Positions 35,045 to 42,970 are shown, counted from the first letter of the stretch. The stretch is 64,000 nt of DNA from Amycolatopsis methanolica 239 (GCF_000739085.1 NZ_CP009110.1:7130001-7194000); one strand, 5' to 3'. The notes: generated from the letters alone by a model not told the origin. A program made the numbers and translations.

Positions 35045-35833
35045 ATGGGGAAGACCGCACGCCGTTCCGGGGTGGCCGGGTTCGTGCTGGCGCTGTCGGT
35101 CACGCTGGCCGCGCCGGGCGCGTTCGCCGAGGAGGCCGATCCCGCGCTGGCCGGCAGCTGCGGGGCGACCCTGCGGGACCAGCCGGGCGACGCCCTCACC
35201 CTCGACGTCGGCGCCCCGCTCGACCAGCCCGGTGTGCTCACCGTCGGCACCGGCAGCGAGTCCGCGCCAACCGGCCCGGACCAGCGCGACCCGCTGCTGG
35301 CGCTGCCGGTCGCGGACCTGGCGAAAGCGTTGGGCGTCGGGGACGCGCCCGTCGTCGGCGACCTGGCGGCCGAGCAGCTGTGCCCCGGCGTGCAGGGCAC
35401 GGTGAACACGCTGTCCGCGGCCACCCAGAGCGTCGTCTCCGGTGAGCCGCTCGACCCGCCGTCCCGCCCCACTCCCGGCCGGCCCGCGCCCGGCGCACCC
35501 CAGCCCAGCCAGGACGTGACCCCGGTACTCCCGGCCGTCAACGGTGGGATCGTGCCCGCGTCGTTCGTCACCGGCGGCTTGCCTGCCGCGTCCGGGATCG
35601 CCCCGCCGACGCCGCCGCTGTCGGCGCTGATCCAGCCCGGCGTCGTCCCGCCAGCCGCGCCCGGGCTCGTCCCACCGGCTGGGACGGAGCCGCCGCTGGT
35701 CACGCAGAACTCCGGGACCGCCGAGGCGATGCCGTCGTCGGCGGCGCCCGCCCGGTTGCCGCTGATCATCGCGGTGTTCGCGCTCGCGGTCGTGGCCGCC
35801 GCGCTGACCCGCGCCTGGATGCGGCGCGCCTGA
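35045..35833 (+). CDS. Exported membrane-anchored Pro-rich protein, tandem paralogue 1
   Basis: Protein of 262 residues with a signal peptide (about 1-29), a small N-terminal domain starting SCGATLRDQPGD, a long Pro/Ala-rich stalk (about 135-225), and a C-terminal helix with a short basic tail: LPLIIAVFALAVVAAALTRAW, then MRRA. The topology is outside stalk, one TM anchor and a four-residue cytoplasmic tail. It is the first of three adjacent genes with the same layout and the same closing motif. I do not recognise a named family. Translation starts at an ATG preceded by GAGGGGG. The three genes lie between nfo and the rpsF operon. Confidence 0.65.
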   Translation: MGKTARRSGVAGFVLALSVTLAAPGAFAEEADPALAGSCGATLRDQPGDALTLDVGAPLDQPGVLTVGTGSESAPTGPDQRDPLLALPVADLAKALGVGDAPVVGDLAAEQLCPGVQGTVNTLSAATQSVVSGEPLDPPSRPTPGRPAPGAPQPSQDVTPVLPAVNGGIVPASFVTGGLPAASGIAPPTPPLSALIQPGVVPPAAPGLVPPAGTEPPLVTQNSGTAEAMPSSAAPARLPLIIAVFALAVVAAALTRAWMRRA

Positions 35834-35912
35834 CGGTCACGTTCCGGGGTGCGGGCGTCACGCACCTGCCCTAGCTTCGTTGAAACCAGTAGCGACGCGC
35901 TGGAGGACGAAG

Positions 35913-36767
35913 ATGCAGGGTCGGACACGCAGGACCGCCGCGGTGGGCGCCGCCGCTTTCGCACTGGCCGGATCGGTCGCGCTCGCCGTGCCCGCGACGG
36001 CGAGCGCGGAGACGATCAGCGCCCAGTGCGGCGACACCGTGACGGCCAAGCCCGGCGACGTCATCAGGACCCCGCTCGGCCTGAAGACCGTCACCGACGG
36101 GCTGACCTCGATCGTCGGCGGCCTGCTCGGCGGGCTGTGCCAGATCACCGTCAAGGTCGTGGACACGGCCGTCGAGCCGCTGCCGGTCGTCGGCGCGCCG
36201 GCCGCGAGCGCGGTCAACGGCGCGGTCGCGGGCACCACCAACGGCCTGACCGGCGCGGTCGACCAGACTGGCAAGGCGCTCAGCGGGGGCGGCGGGAGCC
36301 AGCCACAGCCGCAGACCCCGCCGGGCGGCGGCAACCAGCAGACGCCGCCGGGAGCCACGCCCGGCCGCACCGAGGGCGCCGCGCCTGCCGTGATCCCCGG
36401 ATCGACCAGTCCCGTGCTGGGAGGCGACCCGTCCACCTTCGACTTCCTGCCGTTCGGCTCGGGCAGCGCGTACGCGCCGATGCGCAACTACGCGGGCCTG
36501 CCGTTCGCGGTGTCCGCGTTGTGGGCGCCCTCGCCGGGCCTGCGCTACGGCGGCCAGATCCCCGGTTACGCCCCGCAGTACGGCGCGCTCGGCCAGCCCG
36601 CGCAGTCCGGCCAGGCGGTGCAGAACGCGGGCCAGGCGGAGGCGCTGCCGAGCGGTTCGGGCGGCGGTGGCAACGTTGCGCTACCGATGCTCATCGCCGT
36701 TGTCGCTCTATCGGGTGTCAGCGCCGGTCTCGTACGCTCGTGGGTCTTACGGGGAGCTACCGCTTAG
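35913..36767 (+). CDS. Exported membrane-anchored protein, tandem paralogue 2
   Basis: Protein of 284 residues built like its two neighbours: signal peptide ending ASAE near residue 31, then QCGDTVTAKPGD (compare SCGATLRDQPGD in paralogue 1), a Gly/Pro/Gln-rich stalk, a Tyr-rich segment (MRNYAGLPFAVSALW, YGGQIPGYAPQYGAL), and a C-terminal anchor LPMLIAVVALSGVSAGLVRSW with VLRGATA. GGAGGA stands six to seven bases before the ATG at 35913. The closing helix is nearly the same as that of paralogue 3. No enzyme motif is seen. A role at the cell surface is inferred from topology only. Confidence 0.68.
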   Translation: MQGRTRRTAAVGAAAFALAGSVALAVPATASAETISAQCGDTVTAKPGDVIRTPLGLKTVTDGLTSIVGGLLGGLCQITVKVVDTAVEPLPVVGAPAASAVNGAVAGTTNGLTGAVDQTGKALSGGGGSQPQPQTPPGGGNQQTPPGATPGRTEGAAPAVIPGSTSPVLGGDPSTFDFLPFGSGSAYAPMRNYAGLPFAVSALWAPSPGLRYGGQIPGYAPQYGALGQPAQSGQAVQNAGQAEALPSGSGGGGNVALPMLIAVVALSGVSAGLVRSWVLRGATA

Positions 36768-36838
36768 TATCCTTTGGGTCCGCTCGTCGTTAATCCCTTC
36801 CGGGGACACACGCCTGCGATCACTGGAGGTCCGCGCTC

Positions 36839-37756
36839 GTGCGCAACACCGGCCTGACGAAGACCACCCGTAGAGCGCTCACCGCCACCGCCATCGCCGC
36901 GGCCATCGCCGGCGGTTCGCTGCTGTCCGCGGGCACCGCGTCGGCGAGCACCGTGCTGTCGCAGGCATGCACCGGCACCGTGATCGGCGCACTCAGCGAC
37001 AGCGTCGCGGTGCAGGGCAAGGACCTCGCGGACGTGGTCAAGGCAGGCGCGCAGGAGCAGGAGTGGTTCCTGCACCTCAACGGCGTGGACCCGCAGAAGG
37101 TGGCGGACACGGTCAGCAAGGCAGGCGCGATCACCGTCGGCCAGATCCCGGCGAACGCGGCCAGCGGCGCGATCGCGGGCGACTCCATCGCCACCGCCGT
37201 CGCCACCACGCTGAAGAACGCGGGCGACCCGTACGCCGTCGGCCTCGGCATCGGCGGCGACCAGCAGAAGAAGACCCTCGACGCGATCACGAACAAGGTC
37301 ACGGGCAACTGCGGGCTGACCACGTACGCGAACAACTACACCCAGCCCGGCCTCCCCTCCTCGCAACCGGGCACGACCGCACCCGCGCCCGGCACCCCGG
37401 CGACCACGACCGTCCCGGGCATCTCGGGCACCGGCTCGGCCACCGCGCCGCCGCGCAACTACGGCAACATCCCGGCGGCCGTGCCCGGCGTGGCAGGCGC
37501 CGCGGTGCCGCCGAGCGCGCTCTACCCGTCCTCGGCCACGCTGCCCGACCAGGCACTGCCGCAGGTCGGCGTGCTGGGCGGCCAGTCCACCTCGGCCGGC
37601 GGCCAGGCGGACGTGCGCAACGCGGGTAACGCCAGCGCGATCGGCGGCGAGCCGGCCGCGGGCAACGTCCAGCTGCCGATGCTCCTGGCGGTCGTCGCGC
37701 TGGCCGGGGTGAGCGCCGCTCTGGTGCGGACCTGGGTGCTGCGCAAACTGTCGTAG
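36839..37756 (+). CDS. Exported membrane-anchored protein, tandem paralogue 3
   Basis: Protein of 305 residues. It has a signal peptide ending near residue 37 (GTASAST), a helical first domain with QACTGTVIGAL and QEQEWFLHLNGVDPQKVADTV, a Thr/Pro-rich stalk, a NYGNIPAAVPG segment (compare NYAGLPFAV in paralogue 2) and the anchor LPMLLAVVALAGVSAALVRTW with VLRKLS. A GTG start is used. It lies 135 bases upstream of rpsF, with a candidate regulatory RNA in between. The three paralogues probably arose by duplication followed by strong divergence of the stalk. Confidence 0.68.
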   Translation: MRNTGLTKTTRRALTATAIAAAIAGGSLLSAGTASASTVLSQACTGTVIGALSDSVAVQGKDLADVVKAGAQEQEWFLHLNGVDPQKVADTVSKAGAITVGQIPANAASGAIAGDSIATAVATTLKNAGDPYAVGLGIGGDQQKKTLDAITNKVTGNCGLTTYANNYTQPGLPSSQPGTTAPAPGTPATTTVPGISGTGSATAPPRNYGNIPAAVPGVAGAAVPPSALYPSSATLPDQALPQVGVLGGQSTSAGGQADVRNAGNASAIGGEPAAGNVQLPMLLAVVALAGVSAALVRTWVLRKLS

Positions 37757-37838
37757 CCACCCCGTAGGCCCCCCGTCGCCCACCACCACCCTCAACGGAG
37801 CCGCTCCGCGGCACGGCCTAGACTGGACAACCGGCAAA

Positions 37839-37882
37839 CCCTCCTGCCACGGAAAGCCCGTGGCCGTGAAGCCCACAGGAGG
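37839..37882 (+). promoter_or_regulatory. Candidate rpsF leader RNA (S6:S18-type autoregulation)
   Basis: CCTCCTG (37840-37846) can pair with CAGGAGG (37876-37882), which is the ribosome binding site of rpsF. Enclosed is a hairpin GCCACGG (37846-37852)/CCGTGGC (37858-37864). The unpaired stretch CGTGAAGCCCA follows it. A leader that sequesters the Shine-Dalgarno sequence and contains CCG/GTG elements is the known logic of autoregulation by the S6:S18 complex in many bacteria. That this one binds S6:S18 is inference. Confidence 0.5.
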
Positions 37883-37891
37883 TGAGTGGTT

Positions 37892-38215
37892 GTGTCGCGC
37901 CATTACGAGGTGATGGTCATCCTCGACCCCACGCTCGACGAGCGTAAGGTCGCCCCGACTCTGGACACGTTCCTCAACGTCATCCGCACGTCCGGCGGAA
38001 GCGTGGAGAAGGTCGACGTGTGGGGCCGTCGTCGGCTCTCGTACGAGATCAAGAAGCACGCCGAGGGCATCTACGCCGTGCTGGACCTCAACAGCGAGCC
38101 CGACGCGGTGAAGGAACTCGACCGGCAGCTGTCGCTGCAGGAGACCGTGCTCCGCACCAAGGTCGTCCGCAAGCCGGTCCCGCGCAAGGCCGCCAAGACC
38201 GCGGCGAAGGCCTGA
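37892..38215 (+). CDS. rpsF: 30S ribosomal protein S6
   Basis: Ribosomal protein of 107 residues that pairs with S18 on the 30S platform. [14 protein letters not shown] at the start, the central [27 protein letters not shown] and the helix [21 protein letters not shown] are diagnostic. A basic tail ([15 protein letters not shown]) ends it. The GTG at 37892 (MSRHYE) is chosen over the in-frame GTG at 37886 because AGGAGG then stands at normal distance. First gene of rpsF-ssb-rpsR-rplI. Confidence 0.97.
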   Translation: MSRHYEVMVILDPTLDERKVAPTLDTFLNVIRTSGGSVEKVDVWGRRRLSYEIKKHAEGIYAVLDLNSEPDAVKELDRQLSLQETVLRTKVVRKPVPRKAAKTAAKA

Positions 38216-38227
38216 GGCGGATAGCCC

Positions 38228-38719
38228 ATGGCTGGAGACACCGTCATCACCGTGGTCGGCAACCTGACGTCCGACCCCGAGCTGCGGTTCACCCCGTCCG
38301 GCGCCGCGGTCGCGAACTTCACCGTTGCGTCCACGCCGCGCACCTTCGACCGCCAGTCCGGCGAGTGGAAGGACGGCGAGGCGCTGTTCCTGCGCTGCAA
38401 CATCTGGCGGCAGGCGGCGGAGAACGTCGCGGAGAGCCTGACGCGCGGTGCACGCGTCGTCGTGCAGGGCCGCCTCAAGCAGCGGTCGTTCGAAACCAAG
38501 GAAGGCGAGAAGCGGACCGTCGTCGAACTTGAGGTCGACGAGATCGGTCCGTCGCTGCGCTACGCCACCGCCAAGGTGAACAAGGTCAGCCGCGGCAGCG
38601 GTGGCGGTGGCGGCGGCTACGGCGGGAACACCGGCGGTGGTGCCCCCGCCGACGACCCGTGGGGTTCCGCCCCGCCTGCGGGCGACAGCGGCGGTTTCGC
38701 CGACGAGCCCCCCTTCTGA
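38228..38719 (+). CDS. ssb: Single-stranded DNA-binding protein
   Basis: Essential ssDNA-binding protein of 163 residues. The OB fold occupies about 1-115 ([27 protein letters not shown], then [24 protein letters not shown]). A Gly-rich flexible linker follows, and the acidic interaction tip is DEPPF, as in E. coli DDIPF. It lies 12 bases after rpsF in the classic S6-SSB-S18-L9 operon. The OB fold contacts match the long-loop actinobacterial type. Confidence 0.97.
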   Translation: MAGDTVITVVGNLTSDPELRFTPSGAAVANFTVASTPRTFDRQSGEWKDGEALFLRCNIWRQAAENVAESLTRGARVVVQGRLKQRSFETKEGEKRTVVELEVDEIGPSLRYATAKVNKVSRGSGGGGGGYGGNTGGGAPADDPWGSAPPAGDSGGFADEPPF

Positions 38720-38754
38720 CCAACCACTCGTACTGAATTCCCAGGAGCATCACC

Positions 38755-39003
38755 GTGGCCAAGCCACCCATCCGCAAGCCCAAGAAGAAGGTCTGCGTGT
38801 TCTGCAAGGCCGAGCAGAAGGGCCACCCGGAAATCATCGACTACAAGGACACCAACCTGCTGCGGAAGTACATTTCCGACCGCGGCAAGATCCGTGCCCG
38901 CCGGGTGACCGGCAACTGCAGCCAGCACCAGCGCGACATCGCCACCGCGGTCAAGAACTCCCGCGAGATGGCGCTGCTGCCCTACACCTCGACCGCGCGC
39001 TGA
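38755..39003 (+). CDS. rpsR: 30S ribosomal protein S18, zinc-binding (C+) form
   Basis: Small ribosomal protein of 82 residues, partner of S6. The core [25 protein letters not shown] is diagnostic. Cys residues in [10 protein letters not shown] and NCSQHQ keep a zinc-binding set, so this is the C+ paralogue; actinobacteria often carry a second, zinc-free S18 made under Zur control elsewhere. A GTG start with CCAGGAG upstream is used. Confidence 0.96.
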   Translation: MAKPPIRKPKKKVCVFCKAEQKGHPEIIDYKDTNLLRKYISDRGKIRARRVTGNCSQHQRDIATAVKNSREMALLPYTSTAR

Positions 39004-39017
39004 GGAGGGACCACATC

Positions 39018-39476
39018 ATGGCGAAGATCATCCTCACCACTGACGTGGCGAACCTCGGCGGCCCCGGCGACATCGTCGAGGTCAAGGACGGCTACGCGCG
39101 CAACTTCCTGCTGCCCCGCGGTTACGCCATCCAGGCCACCAAGGGCGCCGAGAAGAACGTGCAGACCATCCGTCGCGCGCAGGAGTCCCGCCGTATCCGC
39201 GACCTCGACCACGCTCGTGAGGTCAAGGCCGCGCTGGAGGGTCTCGGCACCGTCGAGCTGACCGCGAAGGCCGCCGAGGGCTCGAAGAAGCTCTTCGGCT
39301 CGGTCACCACCGCCGACATCGCGAACGCGATCAAGGCGGCGGGCGGCCCGCTGCTCGACAAGCGCGTCCTGGAGACCGACGGGCACATCAAGACCGTCGG
39401 CAAGCACGCGGTGAACGCGCGCCTGCACCCCGAGGTGCAGGCCTCGGTCCGCCTCGAGGTGAAGGCGGGCCAGTAG
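39018..39476 (+). CDS. rplI: 50S ribosomal protein L9
   Basis: Ribosomal protein of 152 residues, two domains joined by a long helix. The N-terminal domain has the L9 signature GDIVEVKDGYARNFLLPRGYA. The linker helix runs from about 42 to 75 and the C-terminal domain includes GSVTTADIANAI and NARLHPEVQASVRLEV. GAGGAGG stands before the ATG at 39018, 14 bases after rpsR. Last gene of the operon; a strong terminator follows. Confidence 0.97.
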   Translation: MAKIILTTDVANLGGPGDIVEVKDGYARNFLLPRGYAIQATKGAEKNVQTIRRAQESRRIRDLDHAREVKAALEGLGTVELTAKAAEGSKKLFGSVTTADIANAIKAAGGPLLDKRVLETDGHIKTVGKHAVNARLHPEVQASVRLEVKAGQ

Positions 39477-39488
39477 GTCGTCGAACCG

Positions 39489-39533
39489 AAAACCGGGCAG
39501 GTTTCCGCAGGTTGCGGGGCCTGCCCGGTTTTT
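39489..39533 (+). terminator. Intrinsic terminator of the rpsF operon
   Basis: AAAACCGGGCAGG (39489-39501) pairs with CCTGCCCGGTTTT (39520-39532) and a run of five T (39529-39533) closes it. The 18-base loop may itself fold. Confidence 0.85.
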
Positions 39534-39622
39534 GCTGTTCGGGCACGGAACCGGGTGGCCTGCGCTAGCATCCAATCCGGGCGATCAACGCGGACAGGCG
39601 AGAACGTAGGGGGTTCCTGGCG

Positions 39623-40015
39623 ATGACCGGTGAGAAGCCGACCGACAGGCTCACGGAGGTGCCACCGCCGGCGCCGATCCAGGTGGGCGGCAACGGCAGC
39701 CCGGGCGGGTACCAGTTCTCCCCGGACGAGGTGCGCGGCGTGATCAGCAAGTGGAAAGAGCTGCGCGACGACCTCCAGACGGACCTGTCGAACGCGCAGG
39801 CGGTCGCGCGTGTCGCGCCCCCCGGCAAGGAGTTCGCCAGCGAAGACTTCGTCAACAAGGCGGCCAAGGCCTCCGGCGAGACCCTCCTGCTGCAGCACCA
39901 GCGGATGGTCGACTACGTCCAGAACTACATCGCGGCGCTGGAGAAGGCCGCGGGCATCGTCGAAGAGCACGAGGCCGATACGCACCAGTCGGTGGGCCGG
40001 TACCGGGAAGTCTGA
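39623..40015 (+). CDS. ESX-associated helical protein, WXG100/EspC-like size
   Basis: Protein of 130 residues, first of a four-gene operon that ends with espG. After a Pro-rich start it is helical: FSPDEVRGVISKWKELRDDLQTDL, then a long helix LLLQHQRMVDYVQNYIAALEKAAGIVEEHE. The two-helix layout and position before an ESX-type substrate suggest a secreted or substrate-partner protein. No WXG motif is present; instead SKWKEL sits at the first helix. It has no signal peptide. GTAGGGGG precedes the ATG. Its stop is 2 bases before the start of the lipoprotein gene. Confidence 0.6.
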   Translation: MTGEKPTDRLTEVPPPAPIQVGGNGSPGGYQFSPDEVRGVISKWKELRDDLQTDLSNAQAVARVAPPGKEFASEDFVNKAAKASGETLLLQHQRMVDYVQNYIAALEKAAGIVEEHEADTHQSVGRYREV

Positions 40016-40017
40016 GC

Positions 40018-40593
40018 ATGATCCGCACGTGCCTGGCGGCTGCCACCGTGGCTGCCGCCACACTCCTCACCGGCTGCTCGTCGAGCGGGGGCACCGCCGC
40101 CGCACCGAGCACCGCCCCGTCGATCGACCCGTCGCTGCGCGTGCCCGCCCCGCTGGCCGCCGACGCGCTGGCCGGCAACCCGTGCGCGGGACTGTCGGAC
40201 GGCCAGGCGAGCGCCATCGGGCTCGCCACCCCGGGCGAAGTCATCCCGGGCCAGACCGGCTCGCGGTGCCAGTGGCAGTCGGCCGCGCACGACGCCAACA
40301 AGATCTTCATCTCGCCGCTCGCCGTGCAGGACAACGGTCTGACCGGGGTCTACGCCACCAGGGGAGCGTCGAAGTACTTCGAACCGACGACCGTCGCCGG
40401 CTACCCGGCCGTGTACGCGGACAACGCCGACCTCCGGCCCAACGGCTCGTGCGCGCTGTGGGTCGGAGTCACCGACCAGCTGGCGGTCGGGGTCACGTCG
40501 AGCATCCTCGTCGGTCCTAACGCCACGAATCCTTGTCCCATCGTCGAAGAGGTCGCCGTCGCGATGGTTCAGCACCTGAAGGGGGACGCGTGA
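40018..40593 (+). CDS. Secreted lipoprotein, DUF3558
   Basis: Lipoprotein of 191 residues. The lipobox is LLTGC with the lipidated Cys at residue 20. The mature part has NPCAGLSDGQASAIGL, SRCQWQSA, SLR-type strands, a NGSCALWVGVTDQLAVGV and the closing NPCPIVEEVAVAMVQHL, i.e. conserved Cys pairs of DUF3558. DUF3558 lipoproteins are common in Pseudonocardiaceae and often lie beside ESX-type genes, as here. It is the second gene of the operon. Anchoring at the outer face of the membrane is predicted. Its function is not known. Confidence 0.82.
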   Translation: MIRTCLAAATVAAATLLTGCSSSGGTAAAPSTAPSIDPSLRVPAPLAADALAGNPCAGLSDGQASAIGLATPGEVIPGQTGSRCQWQSAAHDANKIFISPLAVQDNGLTGVYATRGASKYFEPTTVAGYPAVYADNADLRPNGSCALWVGVTDQLAVGVTSSILVGPNATNPCPIVEEVAVAMVQHLKGDA

Positions 40594-40623
40594 TGCAGAT
40601 TCGGCAGCAGGAGGGGTGGAGCC

Positions 40624-41901
40624 GTGGTTGACGACTACACGGTCGGGCGCGTCGCGACGGGCGCGGCCGTCGGCGCGGCGGTCGGCTCGGTCGTCCCGGG
40701 TGTCGGCACGGCGGTCGGCGCCGGCGTCGGCGCGGTCGTCGGCGGTCTCGTCGGCCTGATGAGCACGCCCGAGGCGGAACACCACGAGGCGAACATCGCC
40801 GGCCGCACCATCGACGCGCGGCAGATCTGGGAGCAGATCAGCCCGGGCAACGCGACCTCGCTGGTGACCGCTGCGAACGCGGCGAACAGCTTGAAGAGCG
40901 TGCACGAGGAACGCGGGCGGCTCATCCAGCAGATCAACGACCTGATGGACAACGCCTGGAAGGGCATGGCCTCCGGTCAGGCGCAGGCAGGCGCGCACCC
41001 GCTGGGCATCTGGTTGCAGGACTCGGCCACGAACCTCGGCAAGAGCCACACCTACCTCAACGACCAGGCGACGGCCTTCGACACCGTGAAGACCAAGGTC
41101 CAGGAGGTGCCTGCTCAGCCGCCGGACGGCAACTTCCTCGACGGCATCAACCCGTTGTCCGACGTCGACGACCAGATCGAGCAGTACAACCAGCGGGGCA
41201 AGGCGAACGTCGACGCGTTCAACGCCTACTACCAGGCCAGCATGAACAACGCGGGCGGGATGCCGCAGTACACGGCGTGGCAGGGCAACGTCTTCTCCGG
41301 CGGCGGCGTTCCGGGCGGGGTGCCCGGTGGGGCCGGCGGTGCCGGGAACATGCCCAGCGCATCGGGGATGCCTGGCGATTTCAAGCCGGCCAGCACCGGT
41401 GACCTGCCGCAGTTCAACTCCACCAACCCGTCGGCGACCGTCCCGAAGACCGCGACCCCGGCCGGCTTCACGCCGGGCACCGGTTCGGGTGGGTACAACC
41501 CGGCCTTCGACGGGACCACGGCGGCGGGCTACACGCCGACCTCCACCAGCGGGTTCGGCCCCGGCGGTGGGGCCGGCGCGGGCGGCGCCGGTGCCGGCGG
41601 CGGTGGTGTCGGCGCTTCCGGGTTCGGAGCCGGGTTCGGGCCGGGCGCCGGGATAGGCACGGGCGCGACGGCGGGCACGGGCGCCGGGGCTGGTGGCGCG
41701 GGCGCTGGTGGCGCGGGCGGGCGATCCGGCCGTGGCGCGGGCCGCGCCGGCATGGCCGGGGCGCCGGGCATGGGCGGCCGCGGTGGTCGCAGCGAGGGCG
41801 AGGAAGACGAAGAGCACCAGAACAAGTACATGGTGGGTGACGACCCGAACGAGCTGTTCGGGACCGACGAGCTGACGGCTCCGCCCGTCATCGGCGAATG
41901 A
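40624..41901 (+). CDS. ESX/T7SS-type substrate with glycine-zipper N-terminus and Gly-rich tail
   Basis: Protein of 425 residues. Residues about 10-45 form a run of small residues with GxxxG spacing (GAAVGAAVGSVV, GAGVGAVVGGLVG), a glycine zipper able to pack in a membrane. A helical domain (about 60-200) resembles PPE/EspB-like substrates (IWEQISPGN, LMDNAWKGMASGQA, DAFNAYYQAS). The rest is Gly-rich, and the last residues NKYMVGDDPNELFGTDE with LTAPPVIGE form a tail often conserved among pseudonocardial homologues (from memory). The GTG start stands 30 bases after the lipoprotein stop. The TGA overlaps the espG start (ATGA), so chaperone and cargo are coupled. Confidence 0.7.
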   Translation: MVDDYTVGRVATGAAVGAAVGSVVPGVGTAVGAGVGAVVGGLVGLMSTPEAEHHEANIAGRTIDARQIWEQISPGNATSLVTAANAANSLKSVHEERGRLIQQINDLMDNAWKGMASGQAQAGAHPLGIWLQDSATNLGKSHTYLNDQATAFDTVKTKVQEVPAQPPDGNFLDGINPLSDVDDQIEQYNQRGKANVDAFNAYYQASMNNAGGMPQYTAWQGNVFSGGGVPGGVPGGAGGAGNMPSASGMPGDFKPASTGDLPQFNSTNPSATVPKTATPAGFTPGTGSGGYNPAFDGTTAAGYTPTSTSGFGPGGGAGAGGAGAGGGGVGASGFGAGFGPGAGIGTGATAGTGAGAGGAGAGGAGGRSGRGAGRAGMAGAPGMGGRGGRSEGEEDEEHQNKYMVGDDPNELFGTDELTAPPVIGE

Positions 41902-42701
41902 GGCCCGGGACGATGCCGGTGAACCGGCCGCTGACGATCACCACCCCGACGCTGCTCAACCTGCTGCAGCGCCGGGGCGCGGAACCGCACAACACGCTGT
42001 CGCCCACGCCGACCTGGTACGACGAGACCGCCCAGCGGATCATCGACCAGCAGGTCAACGCGGTCCTCGCGCACCACGGGCTGATGGGCCCGCGGGGCAT
42101 GGATCGCGAGTTCGCGGCGATGATCGAGTCGATCGCGCGGCCGGGGGTGGAGTTCTACGGCTGGTTCGAGGGCTCGTTCCCGGACGACGCGCCGCAGAAC
42201 TTCGCGGTGCTCGCGGGCAGCGGCCCCGGTGGCGGGTTCGTGCTCGCCCGGCACATCAAGGAAGACGTCGTGGTGATGCGGCCGCAGCGTCCGGATCAGC
42301 TGCTTCCGGCGTTCCTGGACCAGATCCCCCGGGTGCCGCCGGGTGGCAGCAGCCCGATCGTCGCTCCGAAGAGCGAGGTCTACGGCGGCGGGCGCCGCTC
42401 GTCCGGCGAGGACGTGTCGATCATGCGTGGCGGCGGCCGGACGGCGGCCGAACCTGGCAAGGAGATCAAGCGCATCCTCGAGGCGCCGCGGGTCGCGGCC
42501 GGCAGTCTGTACGCCGCTGCCCGCACCCGCGCCGGCACGCGCAAGCGGTGCGACCGCGCGCTGAACTTCATCGACACGGCCGAGGGCCGCTGGCTGATGG
42601 AGGAGCGGCCGGGCACCGGCGAGTCGCTGATCGTGCTGACTCCCGGCACGCCGCAGGCGATCGGTGAACGACTACACAACGCGATTCGATCTTTGGGCTG
42701 A
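41898..42701 (+). CDS. espG: ESX secretion-associated protein EspG
   Basis: Cytosolic chaperone of 267 residues. EspG proteins bind PPE-type ESX substrates and hold them for export. Recognisable segments are VNRPLTITTPTLLNLLQRRG, GPRGMDREFAAMIESIARPGVEFYGWF, GFVLARHIKEDVVVMRPQRPDQLLPAFLDQIP and RWLMEERPGTGESLIVLTPGT. The ATG overlaps the stop of the substrate gene; a second ATG five codons on is also possible. No EccC, EccD or other ESX core gene is in the window, so export must use a system encoded elsewhere. Confidence 0.8.
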   Translation: MRPGTMPVNRPLTITTPTLLNLLQRRGAEPHNTLSPTPTWYDETAQRIIDQQVNAVLAHHGLMGPRGMDREFAAMIESIARPGVEFYGWFEGSFPDDAPQNFAVLAGSGPGGGFVLARHIKEDVVVMRPQRPDQLLPAFLDQIPRVPPGGSSPIVAPKSEVYGGGRRSSGEDVSIMRGGGRTAAEPGKEIKRILEAPRVAAGSLYAAARTRAGTRKRCDRALNFIDTAEGRWLMEERPGTGESLIVLTPGTPQAIGERLHNAIRSLG

Positions 42702-42712
42702 TCGACACGTCG

Positions 42713-42740
42713 GACCCCCCACTCGGCCGAGTGGGGGGTC
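42713..42740 (+). terminator. Terminator of the espG operon
   Basis: GACCCCCCACTCGG (42713-42726) is followed immediately by its perfect complement CCGAGTGGGGGGTC (42727-42740) and then TTCT. The central bases form the loop. Confidence 0.8.
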
Positions 42741-42757
42741 TTCTACTGTCCGTAGGC

Positions 42758-42970
42758 TCATCCACAGGTCGAGGCCTGCACTCCGCCGCGACACGCCGAA
42801 GATCGGCTTCCCGGCGACACGCCGAAGTTTTTTCAGCAGAGTTCTCCACAGCTTACCCACAGGGTTTGACCTGGGGTTTTCCTGGTGGTCCCCGGAGTTG
42901 CCCCCAGCTTGTCCACAGGGTGCGGCGTGCCTGTGACTGGTTGCCCCCGCTCCTCCACAGGCTGTCCACA
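42758..42970 (+). repeat. Cluster of DnaA-box-like nonamers, all in one orientation
   Basis: Six sites end in TCCACA or CCCACA: TCATCCACA (42758-42766), TTCTCCACA (42842-42850), TTACCCACA (42853-42861), TTGTCCACA (42909-42917), TCCTCCACA (42951-42959) and CTGTCCACA (42962-42970). TTGTCCACA is the DnaA box consensus of Streptomyces; the others differ from it by one to three bases. Spacing is irregular (gaps of about 2 to 75 bases). They lie within 400 bases of dnaB. Confidence 0.6.
42788..42827 (+). repeat. Direct repeat GCGACACGCCGAAG
   Basis: Two identical 14-base copies (42788-42801 and 42814-42827) lie 26 bases apart between the first and second DnaA-box-like sites. GCCGA-AGA-TCGGC (42795-42807) adds a small inverted repeat. 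Confidence 0.7.

Noticed and set aside
35800..37756. Sortase (LPXTG) anchors on the three tandem paralogues
   Set aside because: The closing helices begin LPL or LPM followed directly by hydrophobic residues; no LPxTG or LAxTG is present.
42664..42936. Open frame of 90 codons overlapping the espG end and terminator
   Set aside because: It reads through a strong terminator and the DnaA-box-like cluster and has no coding signature.
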